DNA of 64,000 nt from Arthrobacter sp. ov118 (GCF_900116495.1 NZ_FPAY01000006.1:1-64000), one strand, 5' to 3'. Shown: positions 1-8,378, counted from the stretch's first letter. Notes: generated by a model from the sequence alone, not told the origin. A program made the numbers and translations.

Positions 1-54
1 CTCGACTGGGATACCCCAGCCGAGCGCCTGCGTGATCTACTACTAACGACCTAA
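1..54 (+). CDS. IS30-family transposase, C-terminal end only (partial)
   Basis: An open frame runs in from the left edge and ends at a TAA at 52-54. The 17 visible residues, LDWDTPAERLRDLLLTT, match the usual end of IS30-type transposases, where a Trp followed by TPAE precedes a short helix. The DDE catalytic core lies outside the window, so it cannot be judged whether the gene is intact. The call rests on this short tail plus the element-end-like sequence just downstream. Confidence 0.6.
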   Translation, partial: LDWDTPAERLRDLLLTT

Positions 55-96
55 GCCGCCAAACGTGTTGCAACGACCACTAGAAACCGCCCCCGG
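1..96 (+). mobile_element. Right end of an IS30-like insertion sequence
   Basis: Downstream of the transposase stop lies TGTTGCAACGACCACTAGAA (about 66-85) and then a run of C, which resembles the terminal inverted repeat of actinobacterial IS30 elements. The left end is outside the window, so the repeat pair cannot be checked. The exact boundary, somewhere near 91-97, is an estimate. Confidence 0.5.
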
Positions 97-97
97 T

Positions 98-127
98 GGA
101 ATGGGCGCGAAGTGACCCCGCGTTGCT
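98..127. repeat. Half copy of a REP-like palindrome next to the IS end
   Basis: The stretch GGAATGGGCGCGAAGTGACC and the following CCGCGTTGCT repeat, with two differences, the sequence at 1119-1148. Only the right half of the palindrome is present. The place of the left arm is taken by the IS30-like end, which suggests the element inserted into, or deleted up to, the repeat. Confidence 0.6.
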
Positions 128-136
128 TTTTAACGC

Positions 137-619
137 CTAGACCTTGGCGCCGGTGAGGAGTTCTTCGAGCCGTTCGTAGCTCTCGGACATGCCTGCCTCC
201 ATCCCGGACTGCGCCATGCCGTCGCGCGCCTCCATGCTGGGGTAGACGGCGCGGGCGCTGAGACGCGAACGGCCGCCGCCAAGGTCCTCGAAGGTCAGGA
301 ACTCAATGCTCACCACATCGGGGTAGCCGTCGAACTCGAAAGTCTGGACGGCGAAGTCGTTCTCCCGGACGGTGTGGAAGACCCCGCTGAACACATACGC
401 GCTGCCGTCCGGCCCGGTGTGGGTGTAGCGGTAGCCGCCGCCGGTCCTGAAGTCGTAGTGGCTAATGCTCATGGCCATCCGGCGCGGCCCGAGCCACTGG
501 GCGACGAGCTCAGGGTCCTTGTGCGCCCGGAAGACCTCCGCGACAGGAAAATCGAAGTCGCGCTGGAAGTCGATGAAGGGCAGCCCCTCGGGAACCGTCA
601 GATTCAATGCGTTGCTCAT
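137..619 (-). CDS. SRPBCC (AHSA1-type) domain protein
   Basis: A 160-residue protein of the SRPBCC/START-like fold, AHSA1 subgroup. The N-terminal half has the family's FRAHKDPELVAQWLGP segment (about 30-45), then a Gly-rich turn with YRYTHTGPDG, and the end has the long final helix GMAQSGMEAGMSESYERLEE. The fold forms a hydrophobic cavity, but no ligand can be predicted. Its ATG overlaps the TGA of the upstream ArsR gene (ATGA), so the two are translated together. ArsR-SRPBCC pairs are common in actinobacteria and are usually autoregulated. No signal peptide is present, so it should be cytoplasmic. Confidence 0.85.
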   Translation of the reverse strand: MSNALNLTVPEGLPFIDFQRDFDFPVAEVFRAHKDPELVAQWLGPRRMAMSISHYDFRTGGGYRYTHTGPDGSAYVFSGVFHTVRENDFAVQTFEFDGYPDVVSIEFLTFEDLGGGRSRLSARAVYPSMEARDGMAQSGMEAGMSESYERLEELLTGAKV

Positions 620-978
620 GATGCGTCCTTTGCCTGTGTGCCGCCGCGGGCGGCGCGGTTTTCAAGCACGGCGTCAAGGCTGCGGAATTGCCCCTCGCGG
701 ACCAGCCGGTACTGGTCGATCCATGCGGTGAGCGCTTCCAGCCGTGCGGGGTTCAGGTGCACGGGCCGGCGCTGGGCGTCACGGGTGCGCGTGACAAGTT
801 GCGCCTGCTCGAGGACCTGGATGTGTTTCGAGACCGCCTGCTTGGTGATCGCGAAGGGCTCCGCCAGTTCATTGACGGTGGCCGGACCCCGGCTGAGCCG
901 GGCAATGATGCGGCGTCGGACCGGATCGGCGAGGGCTAGGAAGGCCGCGTCGAGCTCGCCGTCGTCGCTGGAATCCAC
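616..978 (-). CDS. ArsR-family winged-helix transcriptional regulator
   Basis: About 120 residues with an ArsR winged helix: LADPVRRRIIARLSRGPATV opens the domain and the recognition region reads ITKQAVSKHIQVLEQAQLV. There is no metal-binding CxC motif, so it is not an obvious metal sensor. The GTG at 976-978 follows an AGGAGG motif at about 12 nt and gives the family's normal length. An upstream ATG at 1020 would add 14 residues with no match to the fold. It is the first gene of a two-gene unit with the SRPBCC protein and probably represses it. Confidence 0.85.
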   Translation of the reverse strand: MDSSDDGELDAAFLALADPVRRRIIARLSRGPATVNELAEPFAITKQAVSKHIQVLEQAQLVTRTRDAQRRPVHLNPARLEALTAWIDQYRLVREGQFRSLDAVLENRAARGGTQAKDAS

Positions 979-1088
979 TTGGTGTCGCCACCTCCTGGGT
1001 GTCTGCCGAACGGTAATCAACTACTTCATTGATAAACCTCTAGGTTGTTAACGCTACGCCCGGTCCCGCCTGGGCGCAATACCCCAAC

Positions 1089-1142
1089 GTGGGGGCACTT
1101 GGCGCCCGTTTAGGCGGGGGAATGGGCGCTAAGTGACCCCGC
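1089..1142. repeat. REP-like inverted repeat
   Basis: The arms GTGGGGGCACTTGGCGCCC (1089-1107) and GGGCGCTAAGTGACCCCGC (1124-1142) pair with few mismatches around a 16-nt loop. The right arm recurs at 98-121. It lies between the divergent ArsR and tautomerase genes. There is no T tract, so it looks more like a REP-type element than a terminator. Confidence 0.6.
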
Positions 1143-1168
1143 ATTGCTATGCGCAGCCCCCGGAATCC

Positions 1169-1207
1169 TTGCGTTCGTCCGTTCAACTTTGTTAGTATGT
1201 CAGGACA
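1169..1207 (+). promoter_or_regulatory. Promoter with inositol-regulon operator for the tautomerase gene
   Basis: TTGCGT (1169-1174) and TAGTAT (1193-1198) stand 18 bp apart as plausible -35 and -10 boxes. The near-palindrome TGTCAGGACA (1198-1207) follows at once and would cover the transcription start. The same 10-mer lies before the inositol ABC transporter (17014-17023), and a one-base variant lies before iolC. Confidence 0.6.
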
Positions 1208-1227
1208 AATCAGCGAAGGAGATGCGA

Positions 1228-1632
1228 GTGCCTCTCGTGCGAATCGATGTCAACCAGGGCCGAAGCCCCGAACAGCTCCGGGAAGTCAGCCGGAGCATCC
1301 ATGACGCCATCCTGGCTGAATACGGCATCCCGGAACGCGACTACTTCCATGTGCTGACCGAACACCCCGCCGGGCAGATCGTCGCCCAGGACGCCGGGCT
1401 TGGCTTCGAGCGGACGCCCGACGTGGTGATGATCCAGATCTTCACCCAGGCCGGCCGCAGCCAGCTCGCCAAGCAGTCCCTCTTTGCCGCGATCGCAGAG
1501 AGGCTGGCCGCCGCCGGGGTTGCCGGCGAGGACGTGTTCATTGGCTATGTCGAAAACGCCGCGGGGGACTGGTCGTTCGGTTTCGGGCAGGCGCAGTACC
1601 TGACCGGCGAGCTCTCGGTCCCCGCCAAATAG
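1228..1632 (+). CDS. Tautomerase-superfamily protein (4-oxalocrotonate tautomerase-like)
   Basis: The chosen start is the GTG at 1228. It sits 6 nt after AAGGAG, and removal of the initiator Met would expose proline (PLVRIDV), the catalytic Pro1 of the tautomerase superfamily. The ATG at 1222 would bury that proline. The 134-residue protein has the pattern GRSPEQLREVSRSIHDAI early and the PDVVMIQIF strand in its second half, so it is one of the longer MSAD/cis-CaaD-like members rather than a 62-residue 4-OT. Enzymes of this group interconvert enols and ketones. The shared operator places it in the inositol regulon, where keto-inositols and diketones are intermediates. That role is an inference. 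Confidence 0.75.
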   Translation: MPLVRIDVNQGRSPEQLREVSRSIHDAILAEYGIPERDYFHVLTEHPAGQIVAQDAGLGFERTPDVVMIQIFTQAGRSQLAKQSLFAAIAERLAAAGVAGEDVFIGYVENAAGDWSFGFGQAQYLTGELSVPAK

Positions 1633-1746
1633 CCGTTTCGACGCTCTCGCAGGGGGCGATGCTGTGGGCCGCGTCGAGGCCGTAACCGTTGCCGCGGCGG
1701 CTGTTCAGCGGGCCGCCCGCCCCGCTCGGTGTCATGTTGTAAATAT

Positions 1747-1789
1747 GTCAGTACAAACCTTTGACAGTACATGGATTCTAGTGCAAAGT
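1747..1789 (+). promoter_or_regulatory. iolC operon promoter with paired operator-like motifs
   Basis: TGTCAGTACA (1747-1756) is followed by TTGACAGTACA (1761-1771). The latter is both a perfect -35 box and a second copy of the motif, 15 bp downstream of the first. CAAAGT (1784-1789) lies 17 bp after TTGACA as a weak -10. This puts the transcription start at or just after 1795, which argues against translation starting at the ATG at 1791. Confidence 0.65.
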
Positions 1790-1883
1790 AGTGGATGTGG
1801 CCGGGCTCACGCCGGCCCCCAAAGCACCGAAGCTCAGGCTGCGCAAAGGTCCCGAGTTCACACCAGAAAGGTCCACGATCACC

Positions 1884-2885
1884 GTGACCCACGAACTGCT
1901 CACGATCGGGCGCATCAGCGTTGATATCTACCCGAACGACATCGGGGTAGGCCTGGAGGACGTCACGTCCTTCGGCAAGTACCTCGGCGGCTCGCCCTCC
2001 AACGTTGCTGTCGCCGCCGCCCGCCACGGCCGCCGGACCGGCGTCATCACACGTACCGGCGACGACGCCTTCGGTAAGTACCTGCACCGCGAACTGGAAA
2101 AGTTCGGTGTGGACGACTCCTTCGTCAGCCCGGTCCAAGGGCTTCAGACTCCAGCGACGTTCTGTGCGATCCAGCCGCCGCACGATTTTCCGCTGTACTT
2201 CTACGGCCGGTTCCCCACGGCGCCGGACCTGCAGATCAAGGCCGAGGAACTGGACCTGGATGCCATCAGGGACGCCGGGATCTTCTGGTCCACGGTCACC
2301 GGCCTCTGCCAGGAGCCGAGCCGGGAGGCGCACATCAAGGCCCACGAGGCGCGGCCCCGCACCGGGCTGAAGCCCGGCCAGCACACGATCCTGGACCTCG
2401 ATTACCGGCCGATGTTCTGGGCCTCCGAAGAAGAGGCCCGGGAGCAGGTCGGCAGGATCCTGCCGCATGTCACCGTGGCAATCGGCAACGACACCGAATG
2501 CGCCGTCGCCGTCGGCGAGGGCACCCCGGATGAACAGGCGGACCGGCTGCTCGCGGCCGGCGTCGAAATCGCCGTCGTGAAGCTCGGCCCCGAAGGGGTC
2601 ATGGCCAAGACCCGCACCGAACGCGTCGTCTCCGCCCCGGTGCCGGTGGAAACCGTCAACGGACTCGGCGCCGGCGACTCCTTCGGCGGGGCGTTCTGCC
2701 ACGGGCTGCTGTCCGGCTGGCCGCTGGCCCAGGTGCTCGACTTCGCCAACGCCGCCGGCGCCCTCGTCGCCTCCCGCCTGTCCTGCGCCGATGCGATGCC
2801 GACGCCGGAGGAAGTCACCGGCCTGCTCGCCGACCGCGGCCGGCTGGTACCGGGCACCTACGCCACCGAAGGAGCAACACTGTGA
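1884..2885 (+). CDS. iolC: 5-dehydro-2-deoxygluconokinase
   Basis: A PfkB-family sugar kinase that phosphorylates 5-dehydro-2-deoxy-D-gluconate to the 6-phosphate in myo-inositol breakdown. The N-terminal substrate-binding signature GGSPSNVAVAAARHGRR and the C-terminal VNGLGAGDSFGGAFCHGL, with its catalytic Asp, are both present. The insert DFPLYFYGRFPTAPDLQI is typical of IolC. The GTG at 1884 is preferred because it leads straight into the conserved HELLTIGRISVDIYP start. Promoter geometry makes the upstream ATG at 1791 unlikely, although the Shine-Dalgarno spacing (AGAAAGG, about 12 nt) is loose. It is the first gene of the iolC-aldolase-iolD-mmsA-iolE-iolG run. Confidence 0.92.
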   Translation: MTHELLTIGRISVDIYPNDIGVGLEDVTSFGKYLGGSPSNVAVAAARHGRRTGVITRTGDDAFGKYLHRELEKFGVDDSFVSPVQGLQTPATFCAIQPPHDFPLYFYGRFPTAPDLQIKAEELDLDAIRDAGIFWSTVTGLCQEPSREAHIKAHEARPRTGLKPGQHTILDLDYRPMFWASEEEAREQVGRILPHVTVAIGNDTECAVAVGEGTPDEQADRLLAAGVEIAVVKLGPEGVMAKTRTERVVSAPVPVETVNGLGAGDSFGGAFCHGLLSGWPLAQVLDFANAAGALVASRLSCADAMPTPEEVTGLLADRGRLVPGTYATEGATL

Positions 2886-3841
2886 GTGTCAACACGGCCT
2901 CGGCCGCCCTCGCGGTGGATGACAATCCCCGCCGCTACGAGCACCTGAGCATCACCCGGCTCGAAGATCCGGATGCGATCGCCCGCGCCGCCAAGGCACG
3001 GCGCCGCCACCCCGGCGTCAGGGCCGGCAAGCAGAACTTCATCGTCGCCGCCGACCACCCCGCCCGCGGTGCCCTCGCGGTCGGCAGCGACCCTGTGGCC
3101 ATGGCCGACCGGCGCCAGCTCCTGGACCGGCTGCGGATTGCCCTGGCCAACCCGGACGTCGACGGCGTCCTGGCCTCGCCGGACATCATGGACGATCTGC
3201 TCCTGCTCGGGGCCCTCGAAGGCAAGCTGATCTTCGGTTCGATGAACCGCGGCGGGCTCGCCGGCCTGGTGAACGAATTCGATGACCGCTTTACCGGCCA
3301 TACGGCGGCCGCGCTTGAGGCTCTCGGTGCCGACGGCGGCAAGATGCTCACCCGCATCTGCCTCGGCGACCCGGACACGGTGGCCACCCTCGAGGCGACC
3401 GCGCGGGCGATCGACTCCCTCGCCGAGCGCAAGCTGATCGCCATGGTGGAACCGTTCCTGTCCGTCCGCGAGAACGGCAAGGTCCGCAACGACCTCTCCG
3501 CCAACGCCGTCATCAAATCGGTCGCCATCGCCGAGGGCCTCGGCTCGTCCAGCGCCTACACCTGGATGAAGCTGCCCGTCGTGGCCGAGATGGAACGCGT
3601 CATGGCATCGACCACCATGCCCACCGTGCTCCTTGGCGGCGATCCGGAAGGCAGCCAGGAGGACGTGTTTGCCAGCTGGGGGGCCGCCCTCGCCCTGCCC
3701 GGCGTCCAGGGTCTGACCGTCGGCCGGACCTTGCTCTACCCACACGACGGCGACGTCGCCGGCGCGGTTGCAGCCGCCGCCTCGCTGCTGCACCGCGCTC
3801 CCCGCACCGCATCCACCCGCACCGCAGAAGTATCGGAGTAA
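2882..3841 (+). CDS. Cgl0158-type (beta/alpha)8-barrel aldolase
   Basis: A 319-residue class I aldolase-like barrel of the family named after Corynebacterium Cgl0158, often found inside actinobacterial inositol operons. It overlaps iolC by GTGA. Visible features include NFIVAADHPARGAL near residue 50, a phosphate-site-like VLLGGDPEG, and the lysine in SAYTWMKLPVV, a candidate Schiff-base residue. No separate IolJ is present, so this protein probably cleaves 2-deoxy-5-keto-gluconate-6-phosphate to malonate semialdehyde and dihydroxyacetone phosphate. That assignment comes from gene position and fold, not a direct match. In some iolC proteins an aldolase of this kind is fused to the kinase, which fits the tight coupling here. 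Confidence 0.8.
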   Translation: MSVNTASAALAVDDNPRRYEHLSITRLEDPDAIARAAKARRRHPGVRAGKQNFIVAADHPARGALAVGSDPVAMADRRQLLDRLRIALANPDVDGVLASPDIMDDLLLLGALEGKLIFGSMNRGGLAGLVNEFDDRFTGHTAAALEALGADGGKMLTRICLGDPDTVATLEATARAIDSLAERKLIAMVEPFLSVRENGKVRNDLSANAVIKSVAIAEGLGSSSAYTWMKLPVVAEMERVMASTTMPTVLLGGDPEGSQEDVFASWGAALALPGVQGLTVGRTLLYPHDGDVAGAVAAAASLLHRAPRTASTRTAEVSE

Positions 3842-3847
3842 CTTCCC

Positions 3848-5809
3848 ATGGGAATGAGAACTGCCTCAGGAACACGCAGAATGACGGTCGCCCAGGCCGT
3901 CGTGGAATACCTGTCCAAGCAGTACACGGTCGATTCGGTCGGCGGCCAGGACTTCCGCGAACGCCTGATCCCGGGCACCTTCGGCATCTTCGGCCACGGC
4001 AACGTTGCCGGTGTGGGCCAGGCCCTCAAGCAGTACCAGCGGCTCGATCCGACGATCATGCCGTACTACCAGGGCCGGAACGAACAGGCCCAGTCCCACC
4101 AGGCCGTCGGCTTCGCCCGCCACACCCGCCGCCGCCAGACCTTTGCCATCAGCACCTCGATCGGCCCCGGTTCCTCCAACCTGCTCACCGGTGCGGCGCT
4201 GGCCACCACCAACCGGCTGCCGGTGCTGCTGCTGCCCAGCGACACCTTCTCCACCCGCGCCGCCGACCCGGTGCTGCAGCAGCTCGAACAGCCCTATGCC
4301 TACGACCTCACCGTCAACGACGCGTTCCGGCCGCTGTCCAAATTCTTCGACCGCGTTTCCCGGCCCGAGCAGCTGTTTTCCGCGTTCCACCACGGTCTCC
4401 GGGTCCTCACCGACCCCGCCGAGACCGGCGCGGTCACGATCTCGCTGCCGCAGGACGTCCAGGCCGAAGCGTTCGACGTGCCCGAGGAGTTCCTGGCCGA
4501 GCGCGAGTGGCGGATCCGCCGGCCGGAGGCGGAGGACGAGGACATCCGCCGCGCCGCCGAGGCGATCCGCGCCGCGAAGCGGCCGCTGATTATTGCCGGC
4601 GGCGGCGTCCTCTACGCCTACGCCAACGACGAACTTGCGAAGTTCGCCGAGTTGACCGGCATCCCGGTCGGCAACACCCAGGCCGGCGTCGGCGTGCTGC
4701 CCTGGGACCACCGCCTCTCGCTCGGCGCGGTCGGCTCCACCGGCACGACGGCGGCCAACGCCATCGCCGCCGGCGCCGACCTCATCATCGGGATCGGCAC
4801 CCGCTACGAGGACTTCACCACCGCGTCCCGCACCGCGTTCCGGAACCCGGACGTAAAGTTCATCAACATCAACGTCGCCGCGATCGACGCCTACAAGCAC
4901 GGCACCTCCCTGCCCATCGTGGCGGACGCCCGCAAGGCCCTCGTCAAGCTGAACCAGGCCCTCGGCGGCTACCGGGTGGGTGCGGACCTCGAGCAGCAGA
5001 TCACGACCGAGAAGACCCGCTGGGACGCCACCGTGGACGAGGCCTTCGACACCCGCTTCACCCCGCTGCCGGCGCAGAACGAGATCATCGGCGCCACCAA
5101 CCGGGCCATGGACGCCCAAGACGTTGTCATCTGCGCCGCCGGCTCCCTGCCGGGCGACCTGCACAAGATGTGGCGCGTACGGGACCCGTTCGGCTACCAC
5201 GTCGAATACGCCTACTCCTGCATGGGCTACGAAATCCCGGGCGGCCTCGGCGTCAAGCGGGCAGCCCTCGCCGAAGCCGAGAAGGGCGGCACGCAGCGCG
5301 ACGTCGTCGTGATGGTCGGGGACGGCTCCTACCTGATGATGCACACCGAACTCGTCACCGCCGTCGCCGAACGGATCAAGCTGATCGTGGTCCTGATCCA
5401 GAACCACGGGTACGCCTCCATCGGCTCGCTCTCGGAATCCCTGGGCTCCCAGCGCTTCGGCACCCAATACCGGGCCCTGGACGAGGAACACCACAGCTTC
5501 GACGACGGCGAGCGGCTGCCGGTGGACCTGGCCCTGAACGCCGAAAGCCTCGGCGTGAAGGTGATCCGGATCGACCCCGGCGAGAAGGTCATCGCCGAGC
5601 TCGAACAGGCCATCCGCGACGCCAAGGCCGCGCCCGAAAACGGCGGCCCGATCCTCATCCACGTTGAATCCGACCCGCTGCTGGATGCCCCCAGCTCCGA
5701 GTCCTGGTGGGACGTTCCGGTCTCCCAGGTCTCCGAGCTCGACTCCACCAGGCAGGCCTTCCAGACCTACACCGACCACAAATCCCGCCAGCGCAAGCTG
5801 CTCGGCTGA
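3848..5809 (+). CDS. iolD: 3D-(3,5/4)-trihydroxycyclohexane-1,2-dione acylhydrolase
   Basis: A 653-residue thiamine-diphosphate enzyme that hydrolyses the cyclic dione of inositol catabolism to 5-deoxy-glucuronate. The N-terminal Pyr domain has the activating Glu in YYQGRNEQAQSHQAVGFA (about 75-95). The central domain has IIAGGGVLYAYANDEL. The PP domain has the ThDP/metal motif GDGSYLMMHTEL ending in the Asn of VVLIQNHGYASIG (about 490-525). Length matches IolD rather than acetolactate synthase (about 570), and the neighbours confirm it. An ATG at 3848 follows the aldolase stop by 6 bases. The start is secure from the family's MTVAQAVVEYL motif slightly downstream. Confidence 0.95.
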   Translation: MGMRTASGTRRMTVAQAVVEYLSKQYTVDSVGGQDFRERLIPGTFGIFGHGNVAGVGQALKQYQRLDPTIMPYYQGRNEQAQSHQAVGFARHTRRRQTFAISTSIGPGSSNLLTGAALATTNRLPVLLLPSDTFSTRAADPVLQQLEQPYAYDLTVNDAFRPLSKFFDRVSRPEQLFSAFHHGLRVLTDPAETGAVTISLPQDVQAEAFDVPEEFLAEREWRIRRPEAEDEDIRRAAEAIRAAKRPLIIAGGGVLYAYANDELAKFAELTGIPVGNTQAGVGVLPWDHRLSLGAVGSTGTTAANAIAAGADLIIGIGTRYEDFTTASRTAFRNPDVKFININVAAIDAYKHGTSLPIVADARKALVKLNQALGGYRVGADLEQQITTEKTRWDATVDEAFDTRFTPLPAQNEIIGATNRAMDAQDVVICAAGSLPGDLHKMWRVRDPFGYHVEYAYSCMGYEIPGGLGVKRAALAEAEKGGTQRDVVVMVGDGSYLMMHTELVTAVAERIKLIVVLIQNHGYASIGSLSESLGSQRFGTQYRALDEEHHSFDDGERLPVDLALNAESLGVKVIRIDPGEKVIAELEQAIRDAKAAPENGGPILIHVESDPLLDAPSSESWWDVPVSQVSELDSTRQAFQTYTDHKSRQRKLLG

Positions 5810-5844
5810 TCCCCTTCGAACCTCACCACTCAAGGAAGTCCCAC

Positions 5845-7356
5845 ATGTCGACGACGACCACCACCAAGACCATCAGCCACTTCATCAACGGCGCCGAAAC
5901 CGCCGGCGAGGGTGAGCGCACCCAGCCCGTCTACAACCCCGCCACCGGCGCCGTCTCCGCAGAGCTGCGGCTGGCCAACCGGGAAGACCTGGACACCACC
6001 GTCGCCGCGGCCCGCGCCGCCGCCGACAGCTGGGGCGACATCTCCCTGGCCAAGCGCACCGCCGTGCTGTTCAAGTTCCGCGAACTCGTCGCTTCCCACG
6101 TGGACGAGCTCGCCGAGCTGATCACGGCCGAGCACGGCAAGGTCCTCTCCGACGCCAAGGGCGAAATCGGCCGCGGCCTGGAGGTCATCGAATTCGCCTG
6201 CGGCATCCCGACCCTGCTCAAGGGCGACTACTCGGACCAGGTGTCCACGGGCATCGATGTCTTCTCCTTCCGCGAGCCGCTCGGCGTCGTCGCCGGCATC
6301 ACCCCGTTCAACTTCCCGGTCATGGTGCCGCTGTGGATGGCCCCGATGGCGATCGCCACCGGCAACGCGTTCATCCTCAAGCCCTCCGAGCGCGACCCCT
6401 CCGCCTCCATGCTGCTCGCCAAGCTGTGGAAGGACGCCGGCCTGCCCGACGGCGTCTTCCAGGTCCTGCACGGCGACAAGGAAACCGTCGACGGACTGCT
6501 GACCCACCCGGACGTGGACGGCATCTCCTTCGTTGGCTCGACCCCGATCGCGAAGTACGTCCACGAGACCGCCACCGCGCACGGCAAGCGGGTCCAGGCC
6601 CTGGGCGGGGCGAAGAACCACGCGATCGTGATGCCCGACGCCGACCTCGACAACGCCGCCGACCACCTCGCGGCCGCCGCCTTCGGCTCCGCCGGCGAAC
6701 GCTGCATGGCCATCTCCGTCGCCGTCGCCGTCGGTGAAGCCGCCGACCTGCTGGTCAAGAAGGTCGAGGAGCGCGCCCTCGCGGTCAAGGTCAACAACGG
6801 CACCGCGCCCGGCGCCGAGATGGGCCCGGTCATCACACCGGCCTCCAAGGATCGCATCGTCAAGATCGTCACCGAAGCCGAAACGGCAGGCGCCGCCATG
6901 GTGGTCGACGGCCGCGACCTCGTCGTCCCCGGCCACGAGGACGGCTTCTGGGTCGGCCCCACCGTGCTGGACCACGTCAAGACCGAGATGACCGCCTACA
7001 CCGAGGAAATCTTCGGACCCGTCCTCGTCGTGGTCCGGGTCGAGGACCTCGACGCCGGCATCAAACTCATCAATGCCAACCCCTACGGCAACGGCACCGC
7101 CATCTTCACCTCCTCCGGCGCCCACGCCCGCAAGTTCCAGCGCTCCGTCACCGTCGGCATGATCGGCATCAACGTGCCCCTGCCCGTCCCGGTGGCCTAC
7201 CACTCCTTCGGCGGCTGGAAGGCCTCGCTGTTCGGCGACAAGCACATCTACGGCCCCGAAGGCGTCTCCTTCTACACCCGGGGCAAGGTCATCACCTCCC
7301 GCTGGCCCGAACCGACCCACGCCTCCGGCGCCTCCTACAACTTCCCGTCCAACTGA
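5845..7356 (+). CDS. mmsA: CoA-acylating methylmalonate-semialdehyde dehydrogenase
   Basis: A 503-residue aldehyde dehydrogenase (IolA/MmsA type) that turns malonate semialdehyde, the end product of the pathway, into acetyl-CoA. The catalytic Cys lies in FGSAGERCMAIS (about 285). The usual general-base Glu region is replaced by LGGAKNHAIV, as in the CoA-dependent MMSDH group. ITPFNFPVMVPLWM and FGGWKASLFGDKHIYG are also characteristic. The ATG at 5845 is preferred: it has AAGGAAG about 6 nt upstream and gives the normal MMSDH length, whereas an earlier start would overlap iolD. It may also serve valine catabolism. Confidence 0.93.
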   Translation: MSTTTTTKTISHFINGAETAGEGERTQPVYNPATGAVSAELRLANREDLDTTVAAARAAADSWGDISLAKRTAVLFKFRELVASHVDELAELITAEHGKVLSDAKGEIGRGLEVIEFACGIPTLLKGDYSDQVSTGIDVFSFREPLGVVAGITPFNFPVMVPLWMAPMAIATGNAFILKPSERDPSASMLLAKLWKDAGLPDGVFQVLHGDKETVDGLLTHPDVDGISFVGSTPIAKYVHETATAHGKRVQALGGAKNHAIVMPDADLDNAADHLAAAAFGSAGERCMAISVAVAVGEAADLLVKKVEERALAVKVNNGTAPGAEMGPVITPASKDRIVKIVTEAETAGAAMVVDGRDLVVPGHEDGFWVGPTVLDHVKTEMTAYTEEIFGPVLVVVRVEDLDAGIKLINANPYGNGTAIFTSSGAHARKFQRSVTVGMIGINVPLPVPVAYHSFGGWKASLFGDKHIYGPEGVSFYTRGKVITSRWPEPTHASGASYNFPSN

Positions 7357-7378
7357 CGCCTTGACTAGCCACCATCGT

Positions 7379-7428
7379 TTGCTCCGTAACCGCCGTTTTG
7401 ACCGTCCAAAAGGGCACCGGCGGAGCAA
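7379..7428 (+). terminator. Intra-operon hairpin between mmsA and iolE
   Basis: TTGCTCCG (7379-7386) pairs with CGGAGCAA (7421-7428), and an inner TTTTG/CAAAA pair strengthens the loop region. There is no U-rich tail, so it is more likely an mRNA-processing or partial-attenuation structure than a full terminator. Confidence 0.35.
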
Positions 7429-7448
7429 TCGATGAGAAGGATTGAGCA

Positions 7449-8360
7449 ATGACTGAGAACAAGCTGATCATCGGCACCGCGCCGGACTCCTGGGGTGTCT
7501 GGTTCCCGGACGACCCCAAGCAGACCCCGTGGGAACGGTTCCTCGACGAGGTGGCCGAATCCGGCTACAAGTGGATCGAACTGGGCCCTTACGGCTACCT
7601 CCCCACCGACCCGTCCCGGCTGGCCGAGGAACTTAAGGCCCGCGATCTGCAGATCAGCGCCGGCACCGTGTTCACCGCGTTCCACCGCGGCGTCGACCAG
7701 TGGGAAACCGCGTGGGAGCCGGCCCGCAAGGTCGCCGAACTCACCGCCGCGATGGGCGGGGAACACATTGTGGTCATCCCGGCGATGTGGCGCGACGACG
7801 TCACCGGCGAAGCCGTGGAGAGCGGCACGCTCAGCGAAAAGGCCTGGCACGACCTCTTCGCCGGCCACAACCGCCTGGGCAAGACGCTGCTGGAGGACTT
7901 TGGGCTGCAGCAGCAGTTCCACTCGCACGCCGACTCGCACGTGGGCGCGCAGGAGGACATCGAAACCCTGCTCGCCGCCACGGACGCGAAGTACCTCAAC
8001 CTCTGCCTGGACACCGGCCACGCCGAATACTGCGGGGCCTCCAGCCTGGACCTGATCAAGAACTACCCGGACCGGATCGGCTATCTGCACCTGAAGCAGA
8101 TCAACCCGGACGTCCTCAAAAAGGTCAACGAGGAAAACATGACCTGGGCCGCCGCCAACCTGGCCGGCGTCATGACCGAGCCGCCCAATGGGCTGCCGGA
8201 CCTGCGGGCCGTCATCGAAGCCGTCGAAGCGCTCAACCGGCCGATCTTTGGCATTGTGGAACAGGACATGTACCCCGTGGCGTTCGACGTCCCGATGCCG
8301 ATCGCCAAGCGCACCCGCAACTACCTGCTCTCCTGCGGCTCCCGCACCGCCGTCAACTAG
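7449..8360 (+). CDS. iolE: myo-inosose-2 dehydratase
   Basis: A 303-residue xylose-isomerase-like TIM barrel that dehydrates 2-keto-myo-inositol (scyllo-inosose) to the trihydroxycyclohexanedione. The start carries the IolE hallmark TAPDSWGVWFPDDPKQTPW (about 10-28). Metal-ligand segments follow: QFHSHADSHVG (about 160), LDTGHAEYCG (about 183), LHLKQIN and the terminal FGIVEQDMY. The ATG is well placed after GAGAAGGATTGAGCA. It lies 92 bases after mmsA and 18 before the inositol dehydrogenase, within the same transcription unit. Confidence 0.94.
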   Translation: MTENKLIIGTAPDSWGVWFPDDPKQTPWERFLDEVAESGYKWIELGPYGYLPTDPSRLAEELKARDLQISAGTVFTAFHRGVDQWETAWEPARKVAELTAAMGGEHIVVIPAMWRDDVTGEAVESGTLSEKAWHDLFAGHNRLGKTLLEDFGLQQQFHSHADSHVGAQEDIETLLAATDAKYLNLCLDTGHAEYCGASSLDLIKNYPDRIGYLHLKQINPDVLKKVNEENMTWAAANLAGVMTEPPNGLPDLRAVIEAVEALNRPIFGIVEQDMYPVAFDVPMPIAKRTRNYLLSCGSRTAVN

Positions 8361-8378
8361 AACTCGAAGGAATCCACC

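Noticed and set aside
1791..1883. 31-residue N-terminal extension of IolC from an upstream ATG
   Set aside because: The predicted transcription start lies near or beyond this ATG, and the added residues do not belong to the PfkB fold.
3866..5833. A 655-codon open frame antisense to iolD
   Set aside because: It is a shadow of the strongly supported iolD gene in high-GC DNA. Its Gly/Val/Asp-rich product matches no family I recognise. The same applies to long antisense frames at 7365-9449, 5830-7449 and 46376-48955.
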